Positions 41,725-52,244 of a DNA stretch of 64,000 nt are shown here, piece by piece (position 1 is the first letter of the stretch; every line of letters begins with the position of its first letter). This DNA comes from Immundisolibacter cernigliae. Lineage in GTDB: Bacteria > Pseudomonadota > Gammaproteobacteria > Immundisolibacterales > Immundisolibacteraceae. The position numbers and the translations under genes were made by a program. The stretch covers positions 1,054,001 through 1,118,000 of the forward strand of contig NZ_CP014671.1 of the NCBI RefSeq assembly GCF_001697225.1. The letters are read 5' to 3'. The notes below the pieces were generated by a model. It saw nothing but the letters and a program-made list of their open reading frames with translations, searched no databases and was not told the DNA's origin.

Positions 41725-42777
41725 TCAGTCCGGCCAGGCGATGCCTTCGGCCGCATACGCCTCGCGCAGCAGGTCGGTGGCCAGCCAGTCGCGGGTCGGG
41801 AAATTGTTTTCGATGAAGCCGTGCGCGTGCAGGAAGCTTTTCATGATCTCCAGCGTCTCGATCAGGCGCATGCTCAGTTCGGGCTTCAGCTTCTGGTGCA
41901 AATCGGCGGTGTAGTAGGTGTCGATGTCTGCCGGAGTGACACCGGTTTCCAGCGCCAGGGCTGCTGTCGCCGCGACCTTGTTCTCGGGCTGCGCCGCCCA
42001 GGTGGCGGCCTTCAGCAGCGTGCGGGCGTAGCGGATCACCATGTCGGGCCGCTCGCGGACCAGCGAATTGCTGACCGTCAGCAGGCGTGGGGTGGCGTTG
42101 TTGACCTTGGCCCACAGCGGCTTGGCCTCGATCAGGTTGTACAGCATGCGGATGCCGCCGCCGGACTCGCGCTGCATGGCGGCAATCTCGCCGCCCTTGG
42201 CGAAGAATGCATCCACCTTGCCGTCCAGCAGCGCCTGCATCTGGCAGTTGTAGTAGGACGGAATCTGCCGAGCCTCGGCATCCGCAAAGCCCGGGTTCAG
42301 CAGCTGGTAGTGATCGCCGGTTTCCACCACGTCGGTGAACGCGGCATCCGCCTCGTGCAGACCGTGCAGTTCCAGTGCCGACACGAATGCCTTTTTGGCC
42401 GCGAAGCGGAAGAAATTCATGACCAGCCTGGGCCACACCGGCAGCGCCAGACGCTTGCCGGCCAGATCCCGCACCGAGTGGATGGGGTCATCCGCCCGCA
42501 CGAACAGGCCCAAGGTCTCCTCGACGAAGCTGATGCCCAGCAGCGACGTATCCGCCCCGCGCGAGCGCGCCCACACCGGCGGCGAGCCGCCGCCCTCGCG
42601 GAATGAATCTTCCAGCGTGTGGGCGAAATGCGTGTCCGAGTTGGCGCGGCCCAGCTCCTTGATGTTGCGCACTTCGCAGTCGGTGCCGACGAATTCGCTG
42701 TCGAACAGCTTGCGCTGATAGGCGATGCCGGACGCGGTCGGCACCGGGCAGCGGGTGTACCAGATGGTGCGGGCCAT
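41725..42777 (-). CDS. DszB-like (2'-hydroxybiphenyl-2-sulfinate desulfinase family) protein
   Basis: A 350-residue protein of the NMT1/THI5-like periplasmic-binding fold but without a signal peptide or ABC transporter partner. The N-terminus TIWYTRCPVP resembles the DszB segment around its catalytic cysteine, and THFAHTLEDSFREGGGSPP aligns with the DszB His60-Arg70 region with the same ten-residue spacing; by this comparison (from memory) Cys10, His50 and Arg60 match DszB Cys27, His60 and Arg70. DszB removes sulfite from an aryl sulfinate in dibenzothiophene desulfurisation. The flavin reductase downstream supports an enzymatic role. Whether the substrate is a sulfinate is not shown; a binding-protein role remains possible. 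Confidence 0.75.
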   Translation of the reverse strand: MARTIWYTRCPVPTASGIAYQRKLFDSEFVGTDCEVRNIKELGRANSDTHFAHTLEDSFREGGGSPPVWARSRGADTSLLGISFVEETLGLFVRADDPIHSVRDLAGKRLALPVWPRLVMNFFRFAAKKAFVSALELHGLHEADAAFTDVVETGDHYQLLNPGFADAEARQIPSYYNCQMQALLDGKVDAFFAKGGEIAAMQRESGGGIRMLYNLIEAKPLWAKVNNATPRLLTVSNSLVRERPDMVIRYARTLLKAATWAAQPENKVAATAALALETGVTPADIDTYYTADLHQKLKPELSMRLIETLEIMKSFLHAHGFIENNFPTRDWLATDLLREAYAAEGIAWPD

Positions 42778-42820
42778 GCGGATGCCTTCTTGTTGCTTTA
42801 TTGGGGTATGCGGCGAGCGG

Positions 42821-43960
42821 TCAGACGCCGATTTCGAGTTCGTGATGGAAGGCGAAATCCGGATCGCCGAAGGCGCGTACCTTGTCGCGCAGGTCCGGGC
42901 GGTCCAGGAACACCAGCCGGCCGGCGTCCCACAGCTTCTCGCCATCGAACTCGATGGTCGGATCGACCACCGGAATCGACATCTCGCCCGGCTGCACCGG
43001 GCCGATGGTGTGGAAATGCACGATGCGCGGGTTGGCGTGAACCATGTACATCCACTGGTCCAGACCCTGTTCGGGCCCGGCCGTGACGGCGCAGCGCGGG
43101 TTGATGCCGGCGTGCCAGGAATTGACGATGTAGGGCTCCTTGCCCATCTCGCTGCCGCATTTTTCCATGTAGGCGCGCAGCTGGGCCACCGCTTGCGACT
43201 CGCCGTCGAAGCCGGTGATGCGGCCCTTGTCGATCTGGATCATGACCGGACTTGGCAGGGCAATGCCGTTGGGCTCGAACACGTGCACACCGGACGGCGT
43301 CAGCCAGCGCACGGCAAGGCGACCGCTGGCCTGCATGCTGTCGAAGACCTGGCACACGCCCAGCGGAAAGGTGCGCAGCGTGAAGCCGTCGCCGGTGGCC
43401 TTGGCGTCGGTCCTGGCCGGCTTCGGCGACTGGCCCGGCTGCGGGATCGGGCCGGACAGGTCGCTGCCCAGCGGGCAGGTGATGCGCCAGCCTTTGGCCG
43501 ATCCCAGGCGCGGGCCGAGGTTCTTGAGCACTTCCAGCCATACGTTGTACGGCACCTGCCCGAACGGCGAGCCCAGCTGGTCCCAGGTCTGCAGAAAGTT
43601 CAGCATCTTCATGCCGCGACCGTTGAACGGCACCATGCGCAGCACGCCGGCGATCATGTGGTTGAAGATGGTCACGTCCGGCGACTCGAAGGCCTTGACC
43701 ACGGACGGCGGCATGTCCTCGGGGCCCTTGACGGTGTCGGTCCACATCACGTGCACGCGCCCGCCCAGCTTGCGCGCCTCGTCCTCGATGACGTCCGAGG
43801 CGGCCGGTTCGGTGATGCCGTTCTCGTTCAGGATCAGTACTTCATCGCCGGCCTTCATCTGGCAGCCGTCGATCAGCATGTTGCGCGCCGCGCGGCGCAC
43901 GTCCTGTTCCGAATACTTGCGGTGACTGGCGTCGAAATTGAAGCGTTCCAGGGTGCCCAT
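42821..43960 (-). CDS. NicX/M29-aminopeptidase-like metalloprotein
   Basis: A 379-residue protein whose N-terminal half (NMLIDGCQMKAGDEVLILNE, VIEDEARKLGGRVHVM, SPDVTIFNHMIAG) resembles the M29 aminopeptidase / 2,5-dihydroxypyridine 5,6-dioxygenase (NicX) fold. In the C-terminal half, SWHAGINPRC and IVHFHTIGPVQPGEMSIPV lie where NicX has its metal ligands. NicX cleaves a dihydroxypyridine ring; M29 peptidases cut peptides. Its position at the head of a minus-strand operon with a DszB-like gene and flavin reductase favours ring catabolism, but the reaction is undetermined. GAGGAGGAA lies eight bases before the ATG. Confidence 0.7.
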   Translation of the reverse strand: MGTLERFNFDASHRKYSEQDVRRAARNMLIDGCQMKAGDEVLILNENGITEPAASDVIEDEARKLGGRVHVMWTDTVKGPEDMPPSVVKAFESPDVTIFNHMIAGVLRMVPFNGRGMKMLNFLQTWDQLGSPFGQVPYNVWLEVLKNLGPRLGSAKGWRITCPLGSDLSGPIPQPGQSPKPARTDAKATGDGFTLRTFPLGVCQVFDSMQASGRLAVRWLTPSGVHVFEPNGIALPSPVMIQIDKGRITGFDGESQAVAQLRAYMEKCGSEMGKEPYIVNSWHAGINPRCAVTAGPEQGLDQWMYMVHANPRIVHFHTIGPVQPGEMSIPVVDPTIEFDGEKLWDAGRLVFLDRPDLRDKVRAFGDPDFAFHHELEIGV

Positions 43961-44148
43961 CGGCGGTTCCTCCTCGGTATTTCGGCGCGGCAGAGCGGTC
44001 GAATGGTAGGCCGCGGCCAGCGGCCTTGGCAACGCTCGCACCTCCGCCCGGTTTGTGAACAGGCGGTGAATCGCTCAGGAATACAAGGCGCGGCAGCGTT
44101 GCGTGGCCAGCACCCGCTGCGGCGCGGGCGAACAATCCGCTCCCGCAG

Positions 44149-44883
44149 CTAGCGGCGCCGACACACGAACTCCGCAATCGCGTGCCCCAGGCGTTGGCCG
44201 CGGCGCTCGTATTTGGTCTGCGGCCGACCGGCCTCATCCGGCGCCGACCCGGCTGGGGTGAACGCGGCGCAGGCCGGCAGAAGCTCGCCGATGGCCGCGG
44301 CGTAATCTGCCCAGTCGGTGGCGATCTGCAACTGCCCACCAGAGCGCAGGACACGCGCGGCGAGGTCCAGAAACGGCGCGTTCACCAGCCGGCGCTTGTG
44401 GTGGCGCTTCTTGGGCCACGGATCCGGGAACAGCACCAGCAGGCGGTCCAGGCTCGCCGCCGGCAGGTGCCGCGCCAGCACCTCGACGGCATCGGCGCAG
44501 ATCACGCGCACGTTGCTCAGACCCGCCTGCTCGACGCGCAGCAAAAAGCTGCCGATGCCCGGCGGGTAGACCTCCACGCCGATGAAGTCCCGTTCGGGAT
44601 GCGCGGCCGCCAGCGCCAGCAGGGCATCGCCCATGCCAAAGCCGATTTCGAGCGTACGCGGCGCCTGCCGGCCGAAGGCCTGGTCAAGATCGATTGCGCC
44701 ATCCGGCAGGTCCAGGCCATAGCGCGGCCACAGGCGTTCCAGCGCCTGGCGCTGGCCCGGCGTCATGCGCCCGGCGCGCACTACGAAGCTGCGGATGGCG
44801 CGTCGGTGGCTTGCCTCGGGCGGCGGGGTGTTCGGGGCTTCAGCCAAAAAAGAGGCCGTCCAGCGGCGACGAAGCCGATGCAT
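44149..44883 (-). CDS. trmB: tRNA (guanine-N7-)-methyltransferase TrmB
   Basis: Class I methyltransferase that methylates G46 of tRNA. Conserved family blocks are [15 protein letters not shown], the SAM-binding [30 protein letters not shown], the signature [17 protein letters not shown] and the C-terminal [12 protein letters not shown]. The ATG at 44883 overlaps the end of thiG by 44 bases; a TTG at 44847 is an alternative start and would overlap only the last eight thiG bases. The order thiS-thiG-trmB is typical of gammaproteobacteria such as Pseudomonas. Confidence 0.95.
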   Translation of the reverse strand: MHRLRRRWTASFLAEAPNTPPPEASHRRAIRSFVVRAGRMTPGQRQALERLWPRYGLDLPDGAIDLDQAFGRQAPRTLEIGFGMGDALLALAAAHPERDFIGVEVYPPGIGSFLLRVEQAGLSNVRVICADAVEVLARHLPAASLDRLLVLFPDPWPKKRHHKRRLVNAPFLDLAARVLRSGGQLQIATDWADYAAAIGELLPACAAFTPAGSAPDEAGRPQTKYERRGQRLGHAIAEFVCRRR

Positions 44884-45634
44884 ACAGCTTGCGCGGGATG
44901 CGCCCGGCGAGGAATGCCTCGCGGCCGGCCTCGATGGCCTTGCGCATGGCGCTGGCCATCAGCACCGGATCCGTGGCGCCGGCGATGGCCGTGTTCATGA
45001 GCACGCCGTCGCAGCCCAGTTCCATGGCGATGGCCGCGTCGCTGGCCGTGCCCACGCCGGCGTCGACCAGGATCGGCACCGTCGCCTGCTCCAGGATCAG
45101 GTGCAGGTTGTAGGGGTTGCGAATGCCAAGGCCGGAGCCGATCGGCGCCGCCAGTGGCATCACCGCCACGCAGCCCATGGCCTCGAAGCGCTGGGCCAGG
45201 ATCGGGTCGTCGGAGGTGTAGACCATGACCTCGAAGCCGTCGGCGATCAGGGTTTTGGCGGCCACCAGCGTCTCGGTCACGTCCGGGTACAGCGTCTTGT
45301 GATCGGCCAGCACTTCCAGCTTCACCAGGTTATGGCCGTCCAGCAGCTCGCGCGCCAGGCGGCAGGTGCGCACGGCCTCCTCGGCCGTGTGGCAGCCGGC
45401 GGTGTTGGGCAGGATGGTGTAGCGGTCCGCTGGCAGCACATCGAGCAGGTTCGGCTGACTCGGGTCCTGGCCGATGTTCACCCGCCGCACGGCGACGGTG
45501 ACGATCTGCGCGCCGCTCATGTCGATGGCGCGGGCGGTCTGATCCAGGTCCTTGTACTTGCCGGTACCGACCAGCAGGCGCGAGGTGAAGGTACGGGCGC
45601 CGATGCGCAGCGGTTCGTCGTTGAGTGCGGTCAT
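44840..45634 (-). CDS. thiG: Thiazole synthase ThiG
   Basis: A 264-residue TIM-barrel enzyme that builds the thiazole ring of thiamine from deoxyxylulose phosphate, dehydroglycine and ThiS thiocarboxylate. Family blocks: [21 protein letters not shown], the PNTAGC motif, [15 protein letters not shown] with the Schiff-base lysine, [12 protein letters not shown] and the phosphate-binding [11 protein letters not shown]. It lies 43 bases downstream of thiS. No TPP riboswitch is visible, since the operon appears to start at apaG or thiS. Confidence 0.97.
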   Translation of the reverse strand: MTALNDEPLRIGARTFTSRLLVGTGKYKDLDQTARAIDMSGAQIVTVAVRRVNIGQDPSQPNLLDVLPADRYTILPNTAGCHTAEEAVRTCRLARELLDGHNLVKLEVLADHKTLYPDVTETLVAAKTLIADGFEVMVYTSDDPILAQRFEAMGCVAVMPLAAPIGSGLGIRNPYNLHLILEQATVPILVDAGVGTASDAAIAMELGCDGVLMNTAIAGATDPVLMASAMRKAIEAGREAFLAGRIPRKLYASASSPLDGLFFG

Positions 45635-45677
45635 GGTTGTGCGTCCTGGCGGCCTGGCCGCCGTTTGCCCGGTGGCC

Positions 45678-45878
45678 TCAGCCACCGCCAATGGCGTGGA
45701 TGATCTCGATGCGGTCGCCGTCGTGCAGCGCGCGCGCCGCGTGCTCGCCGCGCGGCACGATATCGCGGTTGACTTCGACCGCCAGGCGCTTGCCGGCCAG
45801 ACCCAGCTCCGCCACCAGACCCGCCACCGTCAGCTCGTCGCGAACCGTGCGCGGCTGCCCGTTCACCAGAATTTCCAC
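45678..45878 (-). CDS. thiS: Sulfur carrier protein ThiS
   Basis: A 66-residue ubiquitin-like carrier ending in the diagnostic AIGGG, whose terminal glycine becomes a thiocarboxylate and donates sulfur to ThiG. The start is a GTG sharing its first base with the TAG of apaG, so translation is coupled. Confidence 0.95.
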   Translation of the reverse strand: MEILVNGQPRTVRDELTVAGLVAELGLAGKRLAVEVNRDIVPRGEHAARALHDGDRIEIIHAIGGG

Positions 45879-46279
45879 TAGTGCAGGCTGTTGGGCGCCG
45901 CCAGGTGAAACGGCGGAATCGGCGCGTCGAACTCAACGCCGTCGTCGCCCACCATCTGGTAGCTGCCGTGCATCAGGCCGGTCGGCGTGTCGAGCATGGT
46001 GCCGCTGGTGTAGGTGAACGACTCGCCCGGCGCCAGGTGCGGATGCTGGCCGATCACGCCCAGGCCGCGCACTTCCTGCGTGTTGTCCCCGGCGTCGGTG
46101 ATGATCCAGTGGCGCGCCACCAGCCGCGCCGGCAGCGTGCCGCGATTGGTGATGGTCACCGTGTAGGCAAAGGCGTAGCGACCCTGCAGCGGGATCGACT
46201 GCTCGGCCAGATAGTGCGTTCGCACCTGCACCGCGATGTTGTGCGGCCGGGGCTCGTTGGGGTCATGCGGAGCGTTCAT
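45878..46279 (-). CDS. apaG: ApaG (Co2+/Mg2+ efflux-associated) protein
   Basis: A 133-residue fibronectin-III-like ApaG domain: [74 protein letters not shown]. In enterobacteria apaG affects cobalt resistance, with unknown mechanism; it usually lies with ksgA/apaH, so its position ahead of thiS is a local arrangement. It is divergent from thyA with a 45-base gap. Confidence 0.95.
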   Translation of the reverse strand: MNAPHDPNEPRPHNIAVQVRTHYLAEQSIPLQGRYAFAYTVTITNRGTLPARLVARHWIITDAGDNTQEVRGLGVIGQHPHLAPGESFTYTSGTMLDTPTGLMHGSYQMVGDDGVEFDAPIPPFHLAAPNSLH

Positions 46280-46324
46280 GGCGGTATTCTAGCGCCCGGC
46301 ATCTTCCCTCGCGCCCCGCCCCTC

Positions 46325-47119
46325 ATGCAGCAATACCTCGATCTGATGCGCACCGTGCTGGAACGGGGTACGCGCAAATCCGACCGCACCGGCACCGGCA
46401 CCCTGAGCCTGTTCGGCCACCAGTCGCGCTACGACCTGTCGGCCGGCTTTCCGCTGCTGACCACCAAGAAGCTGCACGTCAAATCCATCATCCACGAGCT
46501 GCTGTGGTTCCTGCGCGGCGACACCAACATCGCCTACCTGAAACAGTACGGCGTGAGCATCTGGGACGAATGGGCGGACGCTGACGGCAACCTTGGCCCG
46601 GTCTACGGCTACCAGTGGCGCTCGTGGCCGGATTACGGCGGCGGCCACATCGACCAGATCAGCGCCGTCATCGATCGCATCCGGCGCGACCCGGACTCGC
46701 GCCGCCTGCTGGTCAGCGCCTGGAACCCGGCGCAGGTGGACGCCATGCGTCTGCCGCCGTGCCATGTCCTGTTCCAGTTCTATGTGGCCGACGGCCGGCT
46801 GTCGTGCCAGCTGTACCAGCGCAGCGCGGACATTTTTCTGGGCGTGCCGTTCAACATCGCCTCCTACGCGCTGCTGACGCAAATGGTGGCGCACGTCACG
46901 GGCCTCGCGCCCGGCGAGTTCATCCACACCCTGGGCGATGCGCACCTTTACCTGAATCACCTTGATCAGGCGCGCGAACAACTCGCCCGCACCCCGCGGG
47001 CGTTGCCGCAAATGCGCATTCGCCGGCCGGTGGAGTCGATCTTCGACCTGAGCTACGAAGACTTCGATCTGCTGGATTACGACCCGCTGCCGCGCATCGC
47101 CGCCCCGGTCGCCGTGTGA
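46325..47119 (+). CDS. thyA: Thymidylate synthase ThyA
   Basis: A 264-residue enzyme converting dUMP to dTMP with methylene-tetrahydrofolate. Seen: the [11 protein letters not shown] start, the catalytic cysteine in [37 protein letters not shown] and the folate-binding [12 protein letters not shown]. The length is that of E. coli ThyA. The stop overlaps the start of folA, coupling the two enzymes of the same cycle. Confidence 0.98.
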   Translation: MQQYLDLMRTVLERGTRKSDRTGTGTLSLFGHQSRYDLSAGFPLLTTKKLHVKSIIHELLWFLRGDTNIAYLKQYGVSIWDEWADADGNLGPVYGYQWRSWPDYGGGHIDQISAVIDRIRRDPDSRRLLVSAWNPAQVDAMRLPPCHVLFQFYVADGRLSCQLYQRSADIFLGVPFNIASYALLTQMVAHVTGLAPGEFIHTLGDAHLYLNHLDQAREQLARTPRALPQMRIRRPVESIFDLSYEDFDLLDYDPLPRIAAPVAV

Positions 47120-47613
47120 CGGTGCCGGTCGAGGTGGTGCTGGTGGTGGCGGTGGCGCAAGGCGGCGTCATCGGCCGCGATGGCACGCTGCCCTGGCATC
47201 TGCCGGCGGACCTGAAGCACTTTCGCGAGCTGACGCTGGGCCGGCCCGTCATCATGGGCCGGGCAACCTACGAGTCAATCGGCAAGCCGCTGCCGCAGCG
47301 TTTGAACATCGTGCTCAGCCGGCAGGCCGGTTTTGCGCCGCCGGGCGTGCAGGTGGTCGGCACCCTGGACGAAGCCTACCGCCTGGCGGCGGCGCATGGC
47401 GGACCGGCGATGGTGATCGGCGGCGCAAACGTGTATGCCCAGGCGCTGGCCGACGCCGGCACGGTCGAACTCACCCAGATTCACGCCGCCTTCCCCGGCG
47501 ATACCCACCTGCCGCCGCTGGGCGCCGACTGGCACGAAGTTGCGCGCCTGGATCACCCAGCCGACGCGCGCAACGCGCACCCATACAGCTTCGTCACCTA
47601 CCGCCGCGGCTGA
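47116..47613 (+). CDS. folA: Dihydrofolate reductase FolA
   Basis: A 165-residue reductase that regenerates tetrahydrofolate after the ThyA reaction. Active-site Asp lies in the [10 protein letters not shown] helix after LPWHLP; NADPH-binding is seen in [23 protein letters not shown] and [12 protein letters not shown]. The start is a GTG overlapping the thyA stop (GTGA). Confidence 0.96.
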   Translation: MTVPVEVVLVVAVAQGGVIGRDGTLPWHLPADLKHFRELTLGRPVIMGRATYESIGKPLPQRLNIVLSRQAGFAPPGVQVVGTLDEAYRLAAAHGGPAMVIGGANVYAQALADAGTVELTQIHAAFPGDTHLPPLGADWHEVARLDHPADARNAHPYSFVTYRRG

Positions 47614-47620
47614 ACCCCGG

Positions 47621-48415
47621 TCAGAACCTCAGCACGTCGAGCATGCGCAGGCCCGCCGTCCCCAGAAACACGGCAAAGAGGCGCTTGAGTGTCACCACCG
47701 GCAGGCTGTGTGCCAGGCGCGCACCCAGCGGCGCGGTCAGCACCGATGCCCCCGCGATACCGATGAACGCCGGCAGATACAGATAACCGATGGCGCCGGC
47801 CGGCAGCCCCGCATGATCGCGCCCCGCCCACAGGAACACCGCCGCCCCGATCACTCCCAGCACCAGACCGCAGGCCGACGAGGTGGCTACCGCCCGGCGC
47901 ATGTCCACCCGGCAGTAGTTCAGAAACGGCACCGTCAGGCTGCCGCCGCCGATGCCGAGCAACGTCGACAGGGTGCCGATCACGGTGCCTGTGGCCAGCA
48001 GACCGGCGGTGCCCGGCAGCGGCCGACGACCGGGCGCGGTGGCGTTGAAGAAAATCTGCGTCGCCACGCAAATCACGAATACCCCGAACACGCGGCTGAG
48101 CAGCGCGCTGGGTAATTTGTCCGCCAGCCAACCACCCAGCACCGCGCCCACCGCCAGACCCGGCAGCAGCCGGCGCACCAGCGGCAGATCCACGGCGCCG
48201 CGCCGGTAGTGCGCATAGGTGGACGACATCGAGGTCGGCACGATCACCGCCAGCGAGGTGCCGATCGCCAGGTGCATCAGCACCTCGGACGGAATGCCCA
48301 GCAGCGGAAACACCAGCGCCAGCGCCGGCACGATCACCACACCGCCGCCCAGACCCAGCATGCCGGCGATCAGCCCTGCCAGCACGCCGACCGCAAGGTA
48401 AGCAAGCAGGATCAC
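47621..48415 (-). CDS. TSUP-family (TauE/SafE) membrane permease
   Basis: A 264-residue membrane protein with about eight transmembrane helices in two repeats, each carrying the family glycine motif (GMLGLGGGVVIVPAL and LLGIGGGSLTVPFLN). TSUP proteins move sulfite, sulfoacetate or other small sulfur or organic anions. No substrate marker is visible in the neighbours. Export of sulfite released by the DszB-like enzyme 5 kb away is a speculation. It converges with folA. Confidence 0.9.
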   Translation of the reverse strand: MILLAYLAVGVLAGLIAGMLGLGGGVVIVPALALVFPLLGIPSEVLMHLAIGTSLAVIVPTSMSSTYAHYRRGAVDLPLVRRLLPGLAVGAVLGGWLADKLPSALLSRVFGVFVICVATQIFFNATAPGRRPLPGTAGLLATGTVIGTLSTLLGIGGGSLTVPFLNYCRVDMRRAVATSSACGLVLGVIGAAVFLWAGRDHAGLPAGAIGYLYLPAFIGIAGASVLTAPLGARLAHSLPVVTLKRLFAVFLGTAGLRMLDVLRF

Positions 48416-48454
48416 GCCGTCAGGTCACACCTGCGCACGCTGACGGCGGCCCGG

Positions 48455-49024
48455 TCAGAAGCTGGCCGGTTCGACCCGTTTGGACAAGGCGGCCAGCATC
48501 TCGCTCGCGCGCACACTACCGGCGCTGGAGGCTTTTTTCAGCAGCCTCTCGCCTTCGGCCACATCCTTGGGCACGCCGGCCCCTTCCACGTACAGCCCGC
48601 CCAACTCCGCCCAGGCTTCGGGATAGCCCAGATCGCCGGCCTTGCGCAGCCACTCGGCGGCGGCCTTGTCGTCACGATCGACGCCCAGACCCGAGGTCAG
48701 CATGCCCGCCACCTCCACCATCGCCGCCGGATCGCCGGCGCGCGCCTGCGTTTCCCAATGCCCAAAGGCGCGCTTGAACCACACCGTGGCCTGCGGCGGG
48801 TCCATGGCCACCCCGTGGCCGTACATATAGAAAGTGCCCATGAAATATTCCGCCTCGATATTGCCCTGCTCGGCCAGCGGCTCGATCAGGCGCACGGCGG
48901 TGTTGAAATCGTGCTTCTCGAAAGCGGCGATGCCGTCTTCGAGCTCACCGGCGCTCGCGGCCAGCGACCAGGCGGCAACGGCGGCCATGACGGTGGCCAG
49001 CAACATCTGACGACTATTACCCAC
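48455..49024 (-). CDS. Exported Sel1-like repeat protein
   Basis: A 189-residue protein with a signal peptide (MLLATVMAAVAAWSLAASA-G) and four to five Sel1/TPR-like helical repeats (AEYFMGTFYMYGHGVAMD, AMVEVAGMLTSGLGVDRD, AWAELGGLYVEGAGVPKD). Sel1 proteins act as scaffolds, often in the periplasm. I chose the GTG at 49024 because AGGAGGA lies seven bases before it; the upstream extension has no signal peptide. Confidence 0.88.
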   Translation of the reverse strand: MGNSRQMLLATVMAAVAAWSLAASAGELEDGIAAFEKHDFNTAVRLIEPLAEQGNIEAEYFMGTFYMYGHGVAMDPPQATVWFKRAFGHWETQARAGDPAAMVEVAGMLTSGLGVDRDDKAAAEWLRKAGDLGYPEAWAELGGLYVEGAGVPKDVAEGERLLKKASSAGSVRASEMLAALSKRVEPASF

Positions 49025-49166
49025 GGTGGCATCCTCCTGATGGCGCAGCGCCGGCGTGTTGGCCGGCACGGGCCGCATGGTACACTGCGCGCCCCAAAAA
49101 ACAGGCGCCCTGGCCGGCCACACCGGCACGCCGGCGGCATCCTGGAATCGACGAGTCACATCACGT

Positions 49167-49242
<76 letters not shown>

Positions 49243-49252
49243 TTTCGATCTC

Positions 49253-49291
49253 CAAAAAAGGTCAGCCAGCGTGCTGGCCTTTTTGGTTTTT
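49253..49291 (+). terminator. Terminator behind the tRNA gene
   Basis: Inverted repeat GCCAGC-GT-GCTGGC, extended by an A-run before and TTTTTGGTTTTT after, eleven bases behind the tRNA. The region from here to 49426 shows no gene. Confidence 0.8.
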
Positions 49292-49426
49292 GCGTCGGAT
49301 GCAAAGCGTCGGCAATTGCTGGGTGTTTCTTCCGTTTGCGCCGCTGGCGGTCTCTCATTGCCACGCAGGGCGACCAGAACAGCAAGCGTCGGATCCCCTT
49401 GGGCCTCTCGGAGTGATCGCCGCCCC

Positions 49427-49732
49427 TCAGCGCGTCAACGCCTTGTGCAGCTTACCCACCACGCGCAGCGTGAGGTCTTCGTCGGCAAAGGTGCGGCAGG
49501 CCAGCGCGTAGCCGGCCTGTTCTTCCTCGGCCGTGACTTGGTCGCGGCTCATCTTGCGCGTGTGGTAGCGGCCGCTGAGCACCTGAATCTTGCACACGCC
49601 GCAGCCGCCGCCGTAGCAGCCCTGAGGAATGCCCTTGCGGCCCAGGCGGCTCATGCCGTGCAGGACGGACTGGTCTTCGGCACAGGGAAAGGTCTCGCCG
49701 CTGTCGGTGATCAGGATGGTGCGCTGCGGCAT
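49427..49732 (-). CDS. Plant-type [2Fe-2S] ferredoxin (XylT/phenol-hydroxylase type)
   Basis: A 101-residue ferredoxin with the cluster ligands in GCYGGGCGVCKI (Cys39, 44, 47) and a fourth cysteine in ALACRTF. The C-x4-C-x2-C spacing is that of chloroplast-type ferredoxins. It resembles ferredoxins that reactivate extradiol dioxygenases (XylT, DmpQ) or feed oxygenases. No reductase is adjacent. It could serve the Rieske dioxygenase at 56.3 kb or the BphC-type enzyme at 39.6 kb (inference). It is divergent from icd. Confidence 0.88.
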   Translation of the reverse strand: MPQRTILITDSGETFPCAEDQSVLHGMSRLGRKGIPQGCYGGGCGVCKIQVLSGRYHTRKMSRDQVTAEEEQAGYALACRTFADEDLTLRVVGKLHKALTR

Positions 49733-49793
49733 GGGCGGGAACGGGCCGGTTGTCGATTAAAATGCCGGCTTCATTCAGCAGGCAGGCGAGGCT

Positions 49794-51050
<1,257 letters not shown>

Positions 51051-51100
51051 AAGCCGACCGCGGGGCGTGCGGCGCACGCCCCGCGGCGGATTTCAGGCAC

Positions 51101-51138
51101 AAAAAAAGCGGGTGGACATCGCTGTCCACCCGCTTTTT
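51101..51138. terminator. Bidirectional terminator between icd and the porin gene
   Basis: AAAAAGCGGGTGGACA, a short loop and its exact complement ending in TTTTT form a strong symmetric hairpin. It can stop transcription from both convergent genes. Confidence 0.93.
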
Positions 51139-51164
51139 CATTTCTGTTGAGGCAGGTTTAAGCC

Positions 51165-51884
51165 TTACAGGGCCTTGCTGACGCTGAACACGGCACGGCC
51201 ACCGCACCAGTCGCCAAAGGCGCCGCCGCCGAAGCACTCGCTCTTGCTCAGCTCGGTGTCGGTGTAGGCCAACTTCAGGCCGATGCCCGCCACGGTGGTG
51301 GAGGCATACACCGACCAGTTGTTGTAGTCGGTGGTGCCGAATTTGGCATTACGCTCGATGTCCTGGTGGCCGAAGGTGCCGCCCAGGGTGAACGAACCCA
51401 CCGGCGCCGACAGGCCCAGTTCGGAGTACAGACCCTTGCCGGTTTCGTTGTAGAAGTTCGGGCTCCACAGGACCAGCAGGCTGGCGGTGGCCGACCCGAT
51501 CGGGTAGGTCAGGGTCGGGCCGAATTCCCAGTAGTCGTACTTCAGGCCGGAGCTGTCGGCGACGCCCGGGTAGTTGTAGTACACGCCGCCGAACTTCCAG
51601 CCCAGGTCGTCGATCTTGCCGGTCATGCCGGCATACAGGTCGATCTCGATCTGCGCCTGGTCGCCGTCGTTGAAATCGACATTGGAGGCCCACACACCGG
51701 CATAGGCGCCACTGCTGTGCGCGTAGTCCAGGCCGCCCTGAATGGCCGGCTTCTCGTCGGTCTGGCTGATGCCGCGGAACACATAGTCGGTGGTCAGGCC
51801 AACGTTGCCGGTGATGTCGGCTGCAGCCGCGGTTGCGGCCAGCAGGCCGGCCGCAGCCAGCGTGGTCAGGATTACTTGCTTCAT
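51165..51884 (-). CDS. TorF-family putative outer-membrane porin
   Basis: A 239-residue beta-barrel protein with a signal peptide (MKQVILTTLAAAGLLAATAAA-A) and the family opening ITGNVGLTTDYVFRGISQTDEKPAIQGGLDYAH, which is the Gcw_chp/TorF signature. Alternating aromatic strands follow, and the protein ends with a terminal hydrophobic strand (AVFSVSKAL). Two cysteines near the C-terminus (SECFGG, DWCGG) could form a disulfide. Family members are diffusion channels of unknown selectivity. GGGAGACGAG precedes the ATG. Confidence 0.88.
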   Translation of the reverse strand: MKQVILTTLAAAGLLAATAAAADITGNVGLTTDYVFRGISQTDEKPAIQGGLDYAHSSGAYAGVWASNVDFNDGDQAQIEIDLYAGMTGKIDDLGWKFGGVYYNYPGVADSSGLKYDYWEFGPTLTYPIGSATASLLVLWSPNFYNETGKGLYSELGLSAPVGSFTLGGTFGHQDIERNAKFGTTDYNNWSVYASTTVAGIGLKLAYTDTELSKSECFGGGAFGDWCGGRAVFSVSKAL

Positions 51885-52244
51885 GAGTTGCTCGTCTCCC
51901 ATTGCTGTAGGCAATTGCTTCACGATTCCTTTGCCAGACGGGCAAGCCACCCAGGGGGCAAAGGGCCGCGAATGGTACAAGCAAGTGTCGGGCCAATCAA
52001 ACCGGGCTTTGGTGTGGCATTTGTCCCTTCGATGCAATGAGGATGTCTCGCTTTGAAGCGCGGCGCCCGATTCACGATCCAAGGTGGTGCAACCGACGTC
52101 ACTCGGCAACACAGGGATCTCCAGCCATCCGGCACCGGCAATTGCTCGGCAGGCGAACGTGCGTTGGTATTTCCCGGACCCGGAACGCACAATTCCGGGC
52201 GCCCGGGCTCACCGGGCCGGTACTGCAATCCGGGAGAACACAAC
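51885..52244. other. Divergent intergenic region between the porin and mscL genes
   Basis: About 360 bases without a convincing gene, RNA or repeat. Short open frames present on both strands lack ribosome binding sites and family features. It should hold the divergent promoters, but I see no clear -35/-10 pairs. Confidence 0.45.

Noticed and set aside
41725-42777. Reading the DszB-like gene as a nitrate/taurine-type ABC transporter binding protein
   Set aside because: No signal peptide or lipobox, no permease or ATPase gene nearby, and the DszB cysteine, histidine and arginine are in place; kept only as an alternative.
45634-46324. A TPP riboswitch upstream of thiS-thiG
   Set aside because: The space ahead of thiS is the apaG gene, and the short apaG-thyA gap (45 bases) has no room for or trace of a thi-box.
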